From the NCBI GenBank assembly GCA_903882285.1, contig CAIRWM010000020.1, positions 1 through 49,614 of the forward strand: DNA of 49,614 bases. The letters are read 5' to 3'. Source of the DNA: an uncultured cyanobacterium (lineage in GTDB: Bacteria; Cyanobacteriota; Cyanobacteriia; PCC-6307; Cyanobiaceae). The notes beneath the pieces were generated by a model that worked only from the letters and a program-made list of their open reading frames with translations, ran no database searches and was not told the DNA's origin. This document shows, piece after piece, positions 43,003 through 49,614 of the stretch. Position 1 is the first letter of the stretch, and each line of letters starts with the position of its first letter. The position numbers were made by a program, and so were the translations under genes.

Positions 43003-43875
43003 CTACGAGCTCCTCCTCTGGCCCCGCCGCTTAAGCCGCCGCCGCCATCGATGCTGGTGTCGTTGCCAGCGCTGGTGGTGGAATTGCTCCAGCCAGGAGC
43101 CCTGGCCGGGGTGACCCATCGCCATAGCGGCGAAGACCACCATGAGCAGCAGGCTCATGGCGATCATCCGCAGTGCGGCATGACCTCCCCGAAGTGCAGG
43201 CGCGGGCGCTGGCTGCGCGCTTCCGACTCCAGCTGGCTGATCAGCAACACAGGTTGGCGATGAGCATCGGATCGGATGCTCTGCACGGAACCCCGGACGG
43301 TGGCAGGCAGCTGGGGAGCACTGGGCAGCTCGAGCAGTGCTTGGTTCAATTCCTCGAGGCTGCTGCTGGCGGCGATGGCTTGGCGGCTGCGCACGATCGC
43401 GTCGATCTGACGTCGGGCTGTGAGCTCAACCTGCCGGCCCATCTGGACCATGGGGGGCGAGCTGCAGCGGAACAATAAAAGCGGACTCCACGCAGGCGAA
43501 TCGGGCCCAGGCGCGGCAACGGCGAAACCAGCGCTGCAGTTGGGTGTTGCCCTTATCGAGCTGGGCCCCGATCAGTAACAGGCCCAGGGCAACGAGGGGG
43601 CAGGGGGCAGAGCCGATCAGCACGTCGATCAGCCGCAGCTGCTAGGCCGGATCGAGCAGGCGCGGTGGCACGACACTGACCAGAACGGCGAACAGGAAGG
43701 TCGCCAGCAGGGCCAGGGCCATGAGGGCCAGCAGCGTTCCTGAATCCCTGAACAAATTGGATTGCAGAGGCTCCCGCTCCGTGGGGACCCATGCATCGGT
43801 ACTGCTCGCAGGCCTTGGTGGAGCGCTTGGGTTGAGGGCGTCGATGGATGATGCTGCAAGTTTTGCGGAACTCAT
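43003..43875 (-). pseudogene. HpsJ-like membrane protein, broken by one stop and two frameshifts
   Basis: Starting at ATG 43875, a Ser/Ala/Pro-rich N-terminus leads to a membrane helix (GTLLALMALALLATFLFAVL) and VVPPRLLDPA, where the family has a Trp next; here it is TAG (43642-43644). Beyond the stop the same frame resumes QLRLIDVLIGSAPCPLVALG and GAQLDKGNTQLQRW. After VPLQLA a one-base shift in the C6 run (43452-43457) leads into VQMGRQVELTARRQIDAIVR and SLEELNQALLELPSAPQ. A second shift near 43170-43190 restores a last helix, MIAMSLLLMVVFAAMAMG, and a basic tail ending at 43003. The order matches cyanobacterial HpsJ-like proteins linked to polysaccharide export. Three lesions argue for true decay. 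Confidence 0.72.
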
Positions 43876-43982
43876 AGGCAATTTTGTCAAATTGCTGTTT
43901 TCACTTTCTTGCCACTCCTCGCCGCAGCCATTGGCCGAGATTCGCATCGGCACTCCTAACCTGGCCCTATCCGGCTCCGCCG

Positions 43983-44492
43983 ATGGACTCCCGCCCCCAG
44001 CCCCTGCTACCAGCACAGCGGCGCCTGCCGCGTTGGCGCGCCGGAGGGGGAGAGCAGCGTTCCCTGGCCCTCAGCTATCTGCTCTGGTGCGCCTCTCTGG
44101 TCGGTCTCTGCGGTCTGCAGCGCTTCTACAACCGCAAGCCGCTCAGCGGGCTGCTGTGGTTGCTCACCTTCGGGCTCTGCGGCGTGGGCCAGCTGGTGGA
44201 TCTGCTGCTGATCCCCGAACTTGTGGAGCAGGCCAACCAGCCGCTGCTGCTGGCCGAAGCGCTGGATGCTGTCAGCGCCGATGCTTCGCCGCCCCTGGAG
44301 CGCCAGTTGCTCCAGCTGGCCCGGCGCTCCGGCCGTAAGGGCTTCACCATCAACGACGCTCTGCTGGAGCTGCAGCTGCCGCGGGACGCCGACAGCCAGG
44401 TGGTGAGCGCTGAGATCGAGCGTCTGCTGCACGCCCACCTGCTGGATGTCGGCAACGACGAGCGGGGCCGGGTCATCTACCGGGAGCCCTGA
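43983..44492 (+). CDS. TM2-domain membrane protein
   Basis: 169 residues from ATG 43983. The TM2 unit is SLVGLCGLQRFYNRKPLSGL then LLTFGLCGVGQLVDLLLIPE: two helices with the G..RFY turn and G.G...D ending of TM2 proteins. A cytoplasmic C-terminal part is helical, with LARRSGRKGFTINDALLELQ and SAEIERLLHAHLLDVGNDER resembling a small winged-helix or regulatory domain. Function unknown. The frame extends upstream to 43884, but the ATG starts with DSRPQPLLPAQRRL, a plausible cytosolic start. It is divergent from the hpsJ pseudogene by 107 bases. Confidence 0.82.
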   Translation: MDSRPQPLLPAQRRLPRWRAGGGEQRSLALSYLLWCASLVGLCGLQRFYNRKPLSGLLWLLTFGLCGVGQLVDLLLIPELVEQANQPLLLAEALDAVSADASPPLERQLLQLARRSGRKGFTINDALLELQLPRDADSQVVSAEIERLLHAHLLDVGNDERGRVIYREP

Positions 44493-44503
44493 GCGCGGCT
44501 GGT

Positions 44504-45163
44504 TCAGGCGCGGAAGCGGTCGCGCTGCTTCTCCAGCTGGGCGGCATAGAAGTCCTGCAGCTCCTGGTGGCCCTTCACCGGTTGTCCGTAGGCGCTGCTA
44601 CCAGCCAGGGTCGGCAGAGAGGCCCATTCCGCGGCCAGCGTCGCCAGCACCTCAGGGGTGAGTCCTTCGCGATCGAAGCGCTGCAGGGCGCCACGCTTCT
44701 CCACCAGGTGCAAGGCCGCCTGGTCCTGGCTCTCGTTGCCGAAGTCGTTGAGATTCAGATCCCGGGCGGCGCTCTTCCAGGTGGCGGGCAGGAACTGATA
44801 GGCCCCGGCTGCGGCGCTCACGTAGCCGCGACGCACCTCGATCTCGGGATGGCGCTCGAGGCTCTCGAAGCGGCCGCCGCCGTAGAGGGTGCGATAGCCC
44901 TCGTCGCTGCCGTGCTTCCAGGTGCCCTCGGCGTAGCGGATCGTGGCGAGCAGGGCCTGACGTTCCGGCGTGAGCCGGTACAGCCCCTCCCTCTGGTTGT
45001 CGACCGCCACAACGGGCATCCAAGCGCTTGGCGGCGGTGCGATGGCCAGGGGCTGCTGCACCAGCAGCGGCAGGGCCAGCAGCAGGGCTGCTGAGCTCAG
45101 GGACTCTCCCTGGCTGCAGCGGAGCCAGGCTATCGAGCGGAACGGGCAAAACAGGCGACGCAA
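44504..45163 (-). CDS. Lysozyme-like glycoside hydrolase (muramidase), exported
   Basis: About 219 residues from the TTG at 45163 (RRLFCPFRSIAWLRC, then a signal segment SSAALLLALPLLVQQPLAIA). The mature enzyme has LLATIRYAEGTWKHGSDEGY with the likely catalytic Glu, RTLYGGGRFESLERHPEIEV, and VSAAAGAYQFLPATWKSAAR. These are the marks of phage-lambda-type/GH104 muramidases that cut peptidoglycan glycan strands. The frame remains open to 45373, with ATGs at 45346 and further; the extra 60 residues look non-conserved, so the start is provisional. It ends 12 bases from the convergent TM2 gene. Cell-wall remodelling is the likely role. Confidence 0.85.
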   Translation of the reverse strand: MRRLFCPFRSIAWLRCSQGESLSSAALLLALPLLVQQPLAIAPPPSAWMPVVAVDNQREGLYRLTPERQALLATIRYAEGTWKHGSDEGYRTLYGGGRFESLERHPEIEVRRGYVSAAAGAYQFLPATWKSAARDLNLNDFGNESQDQAALHLVEKRGALQRFDREGLTPEVLATLAAEWASLPTLAGSSAYGQPVKGHQELQDFYAAQLEKQRDRFRA

Positions 45164-45439
45164 GAGCAGATCGGATTCGAAGTTCCGCAGACCTTGCCCG
45201 GCCAGACCCTGAGGCGACACCCCCCCATCCACCGCTCTGGACAAGTGCGACGCACTGTGCACGCAACGGGCATCCCGGACTGAGTCCGGCCCGAGACGGC
45301 TGGTGCTGCTTGGCTGCTGGCCTTTGGTGGTGACAGCAGTACTCATCGCCGAAGGCGTCTGGGCTGCTGCCAACGATCAGCCTCGCTGATCATTGAACCA
45401 AAGATTGTTAAGGCTTCTGGCGATCGGAAGTACCAGGGC

Positions 45440-46504
45440 CTAAAGGTCCAGGAGCTGTTGGCCGTGATCTCGGGTCGCCGGCAGGAACCCGAGGGCTGAT
45501 CGCACCCGTTCCAGCGTGCGGCTAGCCACCGCATCGGCCCGGTCGCGCCCCTCGCGTAGCACCGTCTCCATGCCGGAACGGTCGGCGCGCAGTTCGGCGT
45601 AGCGCTGCTGCAGCGGCCGCAGGGCCTCGACGGTGGCCTCAGCCAGCAGGGGCTTGAAGCTGCCCCAGCCCATGGCGGCGCACTCGCTGGCCGCCTGCTC
45701 GCGGCTGCGGCCTGCCAGCAACGCATAGAGACCGAGCAGGTTGTCCGCTTCGGGCCGATCCGGGTTGCCGAACTCCAGACCCATCTCCGGATCGGTCTTG
45801 GCCCGTTTGATCTTTTTGGTGATCAGCTCAGGAGGATCAAGCAGGGCAATGCGCGAGCCCTCGTTGGGATCGCTCTTGCTCATCTTGCTGCGCCCATCGG
45901 TGAGGCTCATCACCCTGGCTCCCTCCTTCAGGATCAGCGGCTCGGGCACCTTGAGGATCGCCGTGGGTTCCCCATCGGGCCCCTTCGGCGCGTAGCGGGC
46001 GTTGATGCGCTGCTGAGCGATGTCGCGGGCCAGCTCCAGGTGCTGTTTCTGGTCCTCCCCCACCGGCACCCGGTCGGCGTCATAGAGAAGGATGTCCGCC
46101 GCCATCAGCACCGGGTAGTCGAGCAGCCCGGCCGAGACGTCGGCGCCCTGTTTGACGGCCTTCTCCTTGAACTGGATCATGCGCTCTAGCCAGTTGAGCG
46201 GGGTAACGCAGTTGAGCAGCCAGCAGAGTTCGCTGTGGGCGCTCACCTGGCTCTGCACGAACACGGTGGAGCGCTGCGGGTCGATGCCGCAGGCCAGGTA
46301 GAGGGCGGCGGTGCTGAGGGTGTCCTCGGACAGGCGGGCCGGATCGTGGGGCACGGTGATGGCGTGCAGATCCACGACGCAAAAAAAAGTGTCGTGGCTG
46401 TCCTGCAGGTCCACCCAGTTGCGGATGGCCCCGAGCCAGTTGCCCAGGTGCAGAGATCCGGTGGGCTGCACCCCGGATAGGACCCGCGGTCGTTGCTCAG
46501 GCAT
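45440..46504 (-). CDS. trpS: Tryptophanyl-tRNA synthetase
   Basis: 354 residues, full length. Class I signatures: RVLSGVQPTGSLHLGNWLGA with the GN-type HIGH motif, and SLTDGRSKMSKSDPNEGS with KMSKS. LDYPVLMAADILLYDADRVP and GEDQKQHLELARDIAQQ bind tryptophan and ATP. It charges tRNA-Trp. The start PEQRPRVLSGVQP is normal. The RGG-rich protein gene ends 15 bases upstream on the same strand, so the two are probably one transcript. Confidence 0.97.
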   Translation of the reverse strand: MPEQRPRVLSGVQPTGSLHLGNWLGAIRNWVDLQDSHDTFFCVVDLHAITVPHDPARLSEDTLSTAALYLACGIDPQRSTVFVQSQVSAHSELCWLLNCVTPLNWLERMIQFKEKAVKQGADVSAGLLDYPVLMAADILLYDADRVPVGEDQKQHLELARDIAQQRINARYAPKGPDGEPTAILKVPEPLILKEGARVMSLTDGRSKMSKSDPNEGSRIALLDPPELITKKIKRAKTDPEMGLEFGNPDRPEADNLLGLYALLAGRSREQAASECAAMGWGSFKPLLAEATVEALRPLQQRYAELRADRSGMETVLREGRDRADAVASRTLERVRSALGFLPATRDHGQQLLDL

Positions 46505-46519
46505 GGTGGTGGCGCCGGC

Positions 46520-47167
46520 TCAGGCTTCGGGGCTGGCGCTGGTGTACGTCTCGGGTCCCGGCGACAGGCTGGTGAGCTCCAACTCGCCTTCGGGAAGCGA
46601 ACTCTCGGAGGCTGAAGTCTCGGCAGCCGAAGTTTCGGCAGCCGAGGTGCTCACCGGAGCTGTAGGACGGCTGGGGCGGGCGAAGGGATCGATGCGCGGG
46701 CCTCGGCCGCCACCGCCCCCTGCACCACCACCGGAGCCACCGCCGTCGTGGCGATCGCCGCGTCGCTCGCCGCCGCGGCCGCCGCCACGGGGAGCCGAAC
46801 CAGGTCCGCGAGAGCCGGCCTGGGATCGCTGCTGGGCAACCAGGTCGTCGAGCTGGCCCGCTTCGAGCTGCTGGGCCAGGGTGCGCAGTGAGAAGCCGAG
46901 CACGGCCACGGTGGAACGCAGGCCAAAGGCCTCCTGGAGAGCCCGGGCTGCCTGCATTTCGTTGTCGCTCAGCCGGATGCGGAAGCCACCCAGCTCCCGG
47001 TTGCCGCCCTGGCGTGGAGCGCGGCCATCGCCTCGTGCTTCGCCGCGGCCACCGGAACGGCCTTCAGAACGCCCTTCTGAGCGGTCCTCGCCGCCACTGG
47101 GCTGGGGATCCGCGGAGGGATCACCTGTGGGTTCGGCAGAAGAAGATGTTTGGAGGTCGTCGGCCAT
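46520..47167 (-). CDS. RGG-rich protein with a ribbon-helix-helix-like core
   Basis: 215 residues. The first 60 and the last 110 are low-complexity: Glu/Gly/Arg runs (EGRSEGRSGGRGEARGDGR), then RGG repeats (PRGGGRGGERRGDRHDGGGS), then a Thr/Ser/Glu tail. Only about 60 residues in the middle look folded: LGGFRIRLSDNEMQAARALQ, then FGLRSTVAVLGFSLRTLAQQ. That strand-helix-helix pattern resembles ribbon-helix-helix repressors, and RGG tails often bind RNA; function is unknown. A 15-bp unit repeated three times encodes the AAETS tail. It lies upstream of trpS in the same direction. Confidence 0.7.
   Translation of the reverse strand: MADDLQTSSSAEPTGDPSADPQPSGGEDRSEGRSEGRSGGRGEARGDGRAPRQGGNRELGGFRIRLSDNEMQAARALQEAFGLRSTVAVLGFSLRTLAQQLEAGQLDDLVAQQRSQAGSRGPGSAPRGGGRGGERRGDRHDGGGSGGGAGGGGGRGPRIDPFARPSRPTAPVSTSAAETSAAETSASESSLPEGELELTSLSPGPETYTSASPEA
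46599..46643. repeat. Three 15-bp tandem repeats
   Basis: GAACTCTCGGAGGCT, GAAGTCTCGGCAGCC and GAAGTTTCGGCAGCC follow each other at 46599-46643; the last two differ at one base. They encode the SAAET-like units in the tail of the RGG-rich protein and keep the frame, so copy number can change without breaking the gene. Confidence 0.8.
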
Positions 47168-47182
47168 GCCCGCAGCCTGGAT

Positions 47183-47704
47183 TCAGGCGCAAGTGTGGCG
47201 CATCGAGCGGCTGATTCCATGGCTCTCCGGACCCAGCCAGTGGAGCCGGTGTTCCCGCTCCCCGGCGCGGGCCAGCAGCATCAGCGGCAGGGAGCGGGGG
47301 GTTTCGGTGTGGAAGCGCCGCCGGTAGTCGTGCACCAGGGCCAGGTAGCGATCCAGACTCCAGCCCCAGGTCGCCTGCTCCTGGGCCAGCCAGAAGCGCC
47401 GCAGGGCTTCACGGCAGGCTTCGCTTCCGAATTCCTCCCAGCAGAGCTGCTGGGCCAGCCACTCCGGTTCCCCGGCGGCTACCAGGTCGCGATAGCGCTG
47501 CAGCTCGGGGGCCTCACGGCTGCTGTCCGGCGGCAGCCGGTTGGCCAGCTGTTCCAGCCGCACGCTGCTAAGCCGCAACCAGCAGCGATCAAGCAGCAGC
47601 ACCGGCAGACCTCCGTGCCATTGGTCAGCCGACTGCAGTTCGTCAAGTCGGTGGGCCAGCTCATGGCGATGGTGTGGCCTCAAGCTGGTGTGCAGCGTCT
47701 CCAC
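47183..47704 (-). CDS. Soluble hypothetical protein
   Basis: About 173 residues from GTG 47704; the frame is open to a GTG at 47731 (VIPGRG). It is helical and rich in Leu, Arg, Trp and His: ETLHTSLRPHHRHELAHRLD, VLLLDRCWLRLSSVRLEQLA, EWLAQQLCWEEFGSEACREA, and FWLAQEQATWGWSLDRYLAL. No signal peptide or membrane helix. I do not recognise the family, though the composition and length suggest a cyanobacteria-restricted protein. It lies 16 bases upstream of the RGG-rich protein on the same strand, so probably heads the trpS transcript. Confidence 0.6.
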   Translation of the reverse strand: METLHTSLRPHHRHELAHRLDELQSADQWHGGLPVLLLDRCWLRLSSVRLEQLANRLPPDSSREAPELQRYRDLVAAGEPEWLAQQLCWEEFGSEACREALRRFWLAQEQATWGWSLDRYLALVHDYRRRFHTETPRSLPLMLLARAGEREHRLHWLGPESHGISRSMRHTCA

Positions 47705-47851
47705 CAACGCCCCCCTACCCGGTATGACCACTCCATCAGCCTATGGGTTGGATTGGCGTTGCCTCGCTGTGGCGGACGGTGTGCTCCTTGGTTGCCGGGG
47801 GCTGACGCCTGCAGCATCTGAGCTAGAGAGTCCCTAGCCAATTCCCCTCCC

Positions 47852-49267
47852 TTGACCTCCCCGGCCTTGCCTCCAGTCCCCATCGTCCTGCTGGACCAGG
47901 CCGGTGTCGCGAGCTCTTCGCACTGGCAGCGTCCCGTGCTCACCTTGGCTGTCGGGCTGGTGTTCAGCGAGGCTGTTGCCCATCTGGCGCATGTGGACAC
48001 GGGCTCCCTCCTGGCGCTCTCGGCCATGGCTGGCGGCTGGTGGCTGTTGTCGCGTCGACGCTCACGGCTCGGGGTGCCCTTGCCCGCCGATCTCGATGGC
48101 CGCTTCGAGCGGTGCGAGGCCGTGCTGGCGCGGTTCGAACACCTCGAGGGCGGCGTCAGCCCTGCCCAGTTGGAGCGGTGTGCCGCCCTGGAGCAGTTGC
48201 GAGAGCACCGCGAGCGCCGCTCTCTCCGCCTTGCCCTGGCGGGTTGTCGTCCCCCCGGGGCCGCCTGGCAGCCCCGTTTCGCCCAGGCCCTGCGTTGTGC
48301 CCAGGGTCTGGCCCTGCAGTGGGGGCATGCCCTGCCGCAGCGCTCAGCCAGCTGGCGCTGGCCGGCCGCCTTCGTTCAGGCCGACCTGCTGCTGTTCCAC
48401 CTGCAACTGCCTCTCACGGCGGTGGATCTGCGCTGGCTCGAGGCGCTGCCGCAGCAGCAACCCGTTTGGCTGCTGCTGGAGCTTCCTGCCACCTCCTTGG
48501 CCACGGCTCCAGTGACGGCCTCGTCCACCGGCGGACGTGAGGCGCTGCAGGCGGATCTGGCCAGTCAGTGGCCCGCGCTGGTGGCCGAGCGCTGTCTTTT
48601 CTGGGATGGCCAGGACAGCGAACTGGAGGATGCCGTGGCCCCCCTGGTCGCCTGGCTGGGTCGCTCCGGGGCGAGTCTTCCCGCCGCCACCACCCTGCGC
48701 TGCCTCGAGCAGTTGCATCAGGGCTGGCAGGCAGAGCTGGAGGAGGTTCGCCGCGCCGAATGGCGCCAACTGCAGCAGCGCACCCAGTGGCTGGTGGCCG
48801 CCGGGGTCTTCGCCGCACCGCTGCCGAGTCTCGACCTTTTGGTGCTGGCGGCGGCCAATGGTCTGATGCTTCAGGAGATGGCACGCCTGTGGGACTGCCC
48901 CTGGAGCCCGGAGCTGCTGCGCGAGGCGGCCATCGAGCTGGGCCGCGCCGCCCTGGCGCTGGGGGTGGTGGAGTGGAGTAGCCAGGCCCTGGCCGCCGCC
49001 ATCAAGCTGCATGGAGCCACCTGGCTGATGGGGGGGACGCTGCAGGCCCTCAGCGCCGCTTATCTCACCCGCGTTGTTGGCCATGCGATGGCGGACGTGC
49101 TCGCCCTTTCCAGTGGCGTCAGCGAGCCCGATCTGGAGGTGATCCGTCGTCAGGCGCCGCTGCTGGTGGCGCGGGCCGCGGAGCAGGAGAAGCTCGACTG
49201 GAGCGGCTTTCTCCAGCAGGGCCGCCGCTGGTGGCAGCAACAGAGCAGCACCCCGTCTCCGGTCTGA
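47852..49267 (+). CDS. YcjF/DUF697 membrane protein with a degenerate GTPase-like domain
   Basis: 471 residues from TTG 47852. Two helices near residues 28-68 are followed by a charged segment and then a domain shaped like a Ras-type GTPase: SLRLALAGCRPPGAAWQPRF at about 124-143 where a P-loop (GxxxxGKS) would be, LLLFHLQLPLTAVDLRWLEA at about 179-198 as the next core strand and helix, and QQPVWLLLELPAT where NKxD would be. The Lys-Ser of the P-loop and the NKxD Asn/Asp are absent. The C-terminal 200 residues are DUF697: SLDLLVLAAANGLMLQEMAR, then LYVL-like helices and LQALSAAYLTRVVGHAMADV. Likely a nucleotide-independent membrane protein; function unknown. Confidence 0.8.
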   Translation: MTSPALPPVPIVLLDQAGVASSSHWQRPVLTLAVGLVFSEAVAHLAHVDTGSLLALSAMAGGWWLLSRRRSRLGVPLPADLDGRFERCEAVLARFEHLEGGVSPAQLERCAALEQLREHRERRSLRLALAGCRPPGAAWQPRFAQALRCAQGLALQWGHALPQRSASWRWPAAFVQADLLLFHLQLPLTAVDLRWLEALPQQQPVWLLLELPATSLATAPVTASSTGGREALQADLASQWPALVAERCLFWDGQDSELEDAVAPLVAWLGRSGASLPAATTLRCLEQLHQGWQAELEEVRRAEWRQLQQRTQWLVAAGVFAAPLPSLDLLVLAAANGLMLQEMARLWDCPWSPELLREAAIELGRAALALGVVEWSSQALAAAIKLHGATWLMGGTLQALSAAYLTRVVGHAMADVLALSSGVSEPDLEVIRRQAPLLVARAAEQEKLDWSGFLQQGRRWWQQQSSTPSPV

Positions 49268-49274
49268 GCTCAAC

Positions 49275-49292
49275 CTAACTTCATGACGTTAG
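49275..49292. promoter_or_regulatory. 18-bp near-palindrome upstream of psbA
   Basis: CTAACTTCATGACGTTAG matches its own reverse complement at 16 of 18 positions, with a TCATGA centre. It lies just past the DUF697 stop, about 137 bases before the psbA ATG, in an AT-richer patch. It has the look of a dimeric regulator site. A transcription end for the upstream gene is a weaker option, since no T-run follows. Confidence 0.5.
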
Positions 49293-49428
49293 TTTCCAAT
49301 CCGGTGCAATCGTTGCGGGGTGCTGGCGAGTCGGGCTTTGGTGCGTAGCGTGACTTCACCTCGTGGTCGGTGCTGTCCGCAGTGACGTCCGGGGTCATAC
49401 CTCTCCTGTTTCCCCTGTTCTCATCCCC

Positions 49429-49614
49429 ATGACCACTGCCCTTCGCAGCGGCCGCGCCGGAAGCTGGGACCGCTTCTGCGAGTGGGTCACCTCCACCAAC
49501 AACCGCCTCTACGTGGGCTGGTTCGGTGTGCTGATGATCCCCTGCCTGCTGGCCGCGACCATCTGCTTCATCGTTGCCTTCATCGCCGCTCCCCCCGTCG
49601 ACATCGACGGCATC
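49429..49614 (+). CDS. psbA: Photosystem II D1 protein, partial at window edge
   Basis: The first 62 codons from ATG 49429: after [15 protein letters not shown] comes the D1 core [20 protein letters not shown], then [18 protein letters not shown] and PPVDIDGI at the edge. D1 carries the photosystem II reaction-centre cofactors and is replaced often under light damage. The rest, including the helices binding QB and the manganese cluster, is outside the window, so the isoform (D1:1 or D1:2) cannot be told. The 160-base leader ends in a pyrimidine-rich run; I cannot fix the promoter. psbA genes are usually light-regulated and multicopy. Confidence 0.97.
   Translation, partial: MTTALRSGRAGSWDRFCEWVTSTNNRLYVGWFGVLMIPCLLAATICFIVAFIAAPPVDIDGI

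Noticed and set aside
43721..44338. 205-codon rightward frame across the hpsJ/TM2 gap
   Set aside because: It is out of frame with the TM2 gene, and the TM2 frame carries the conserved domain.
1..49614. tRNA, rRNA, CRISPR arrays or insertion sequences
   Set aside because: Intergenic regions were read for cloverleaf arms, spaced direct repeats and transposase frames; none was convincing.

Overview
The window is from a GC-rich unicellular cyanobacterium of the Cyanobium/Synechococcus type. This rests on psbA (photosystem II D1), ndhD (NDH-1), petJ (cytochrome c6), ycf51, a TamB/Tic236-like giant, a TGS-less threonyl-tRNA synthetase, several cyanobacteria-restricted hypotheticals and repeated HIP1 octamers (GCGATCGC). 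Genes are packed on both strands with many ATGA/GTGA stop-start overlaps. No rRNA, tRNA, insertion sequence or CRISPR array was seen.

Left edge (1-1.8 kb): the start of a BREX phage-defence operon runs leftward out of the window (brxA, then brxB cut by the edge). Upstream of it are two hairpins, a DUF2283-like fragment and a frameshifted small ORF, which look like decayed accessory genes. A glycosyltransferase of visibly lower GC follows (1.8-2.9 kb).

3.2-7.2 kb holds small household and secreted genes: an HExxH secreted protein, a proline-rich secreted protein, an OsmC peroxidase, DUF2721, a DCC thiol-disulfide protein, a YjbQ protein and a pterin carbinolamine dehydratase. 7.2-14 kb has clpB with a hairpin-rich leader, two small secreted proteins, petJ with a clear terminator, and an SDR epimerase coupled to hemE.

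14.1-20.7 kb is an envelope transport block: a binding lipoprotein coupled to an MscS channel, then a coupled HlyD / small membrane protein / FUSC-like operon divergent from a TolC gene. This resembles the AaeX-AaeA-AaeB efflux layout with an outer-membrane partner. 20.7-31.4 kb has glgB, a DUF3887 protein, a CocE-type hydrolase, a DUF4332 protein, ycf51 and tamB.

31.4-42.7 kb is metabolic: a ROK sugar kinase, proA, a membrane protein and a lipase-like hydrolase in one rightward string; then leftward genes for an M3 oligopeptidase, ndhD, thrB, glk and thrS. 43-49.3 kb has a broken hpsJ-like gene (one stop, two frameshifts), a TM2 protein, a lysozyme-like hydrolase, trpS, an RGG-rich protein, a hypothetical and a DUF697 protein whose GTPase domain looks degenerate. 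The window ends in psbA, preceded by an 18-bp near-palindrome.

The most notable points are the BREX edge with its debris, the FUSC-type tripartite pump, the degenerate GTPase, the ROK kinase lacking its zinc cysteines, and the hpsJ pseudogene. Most of the window is ordinary core genome; I did not find a demonstrably new system.
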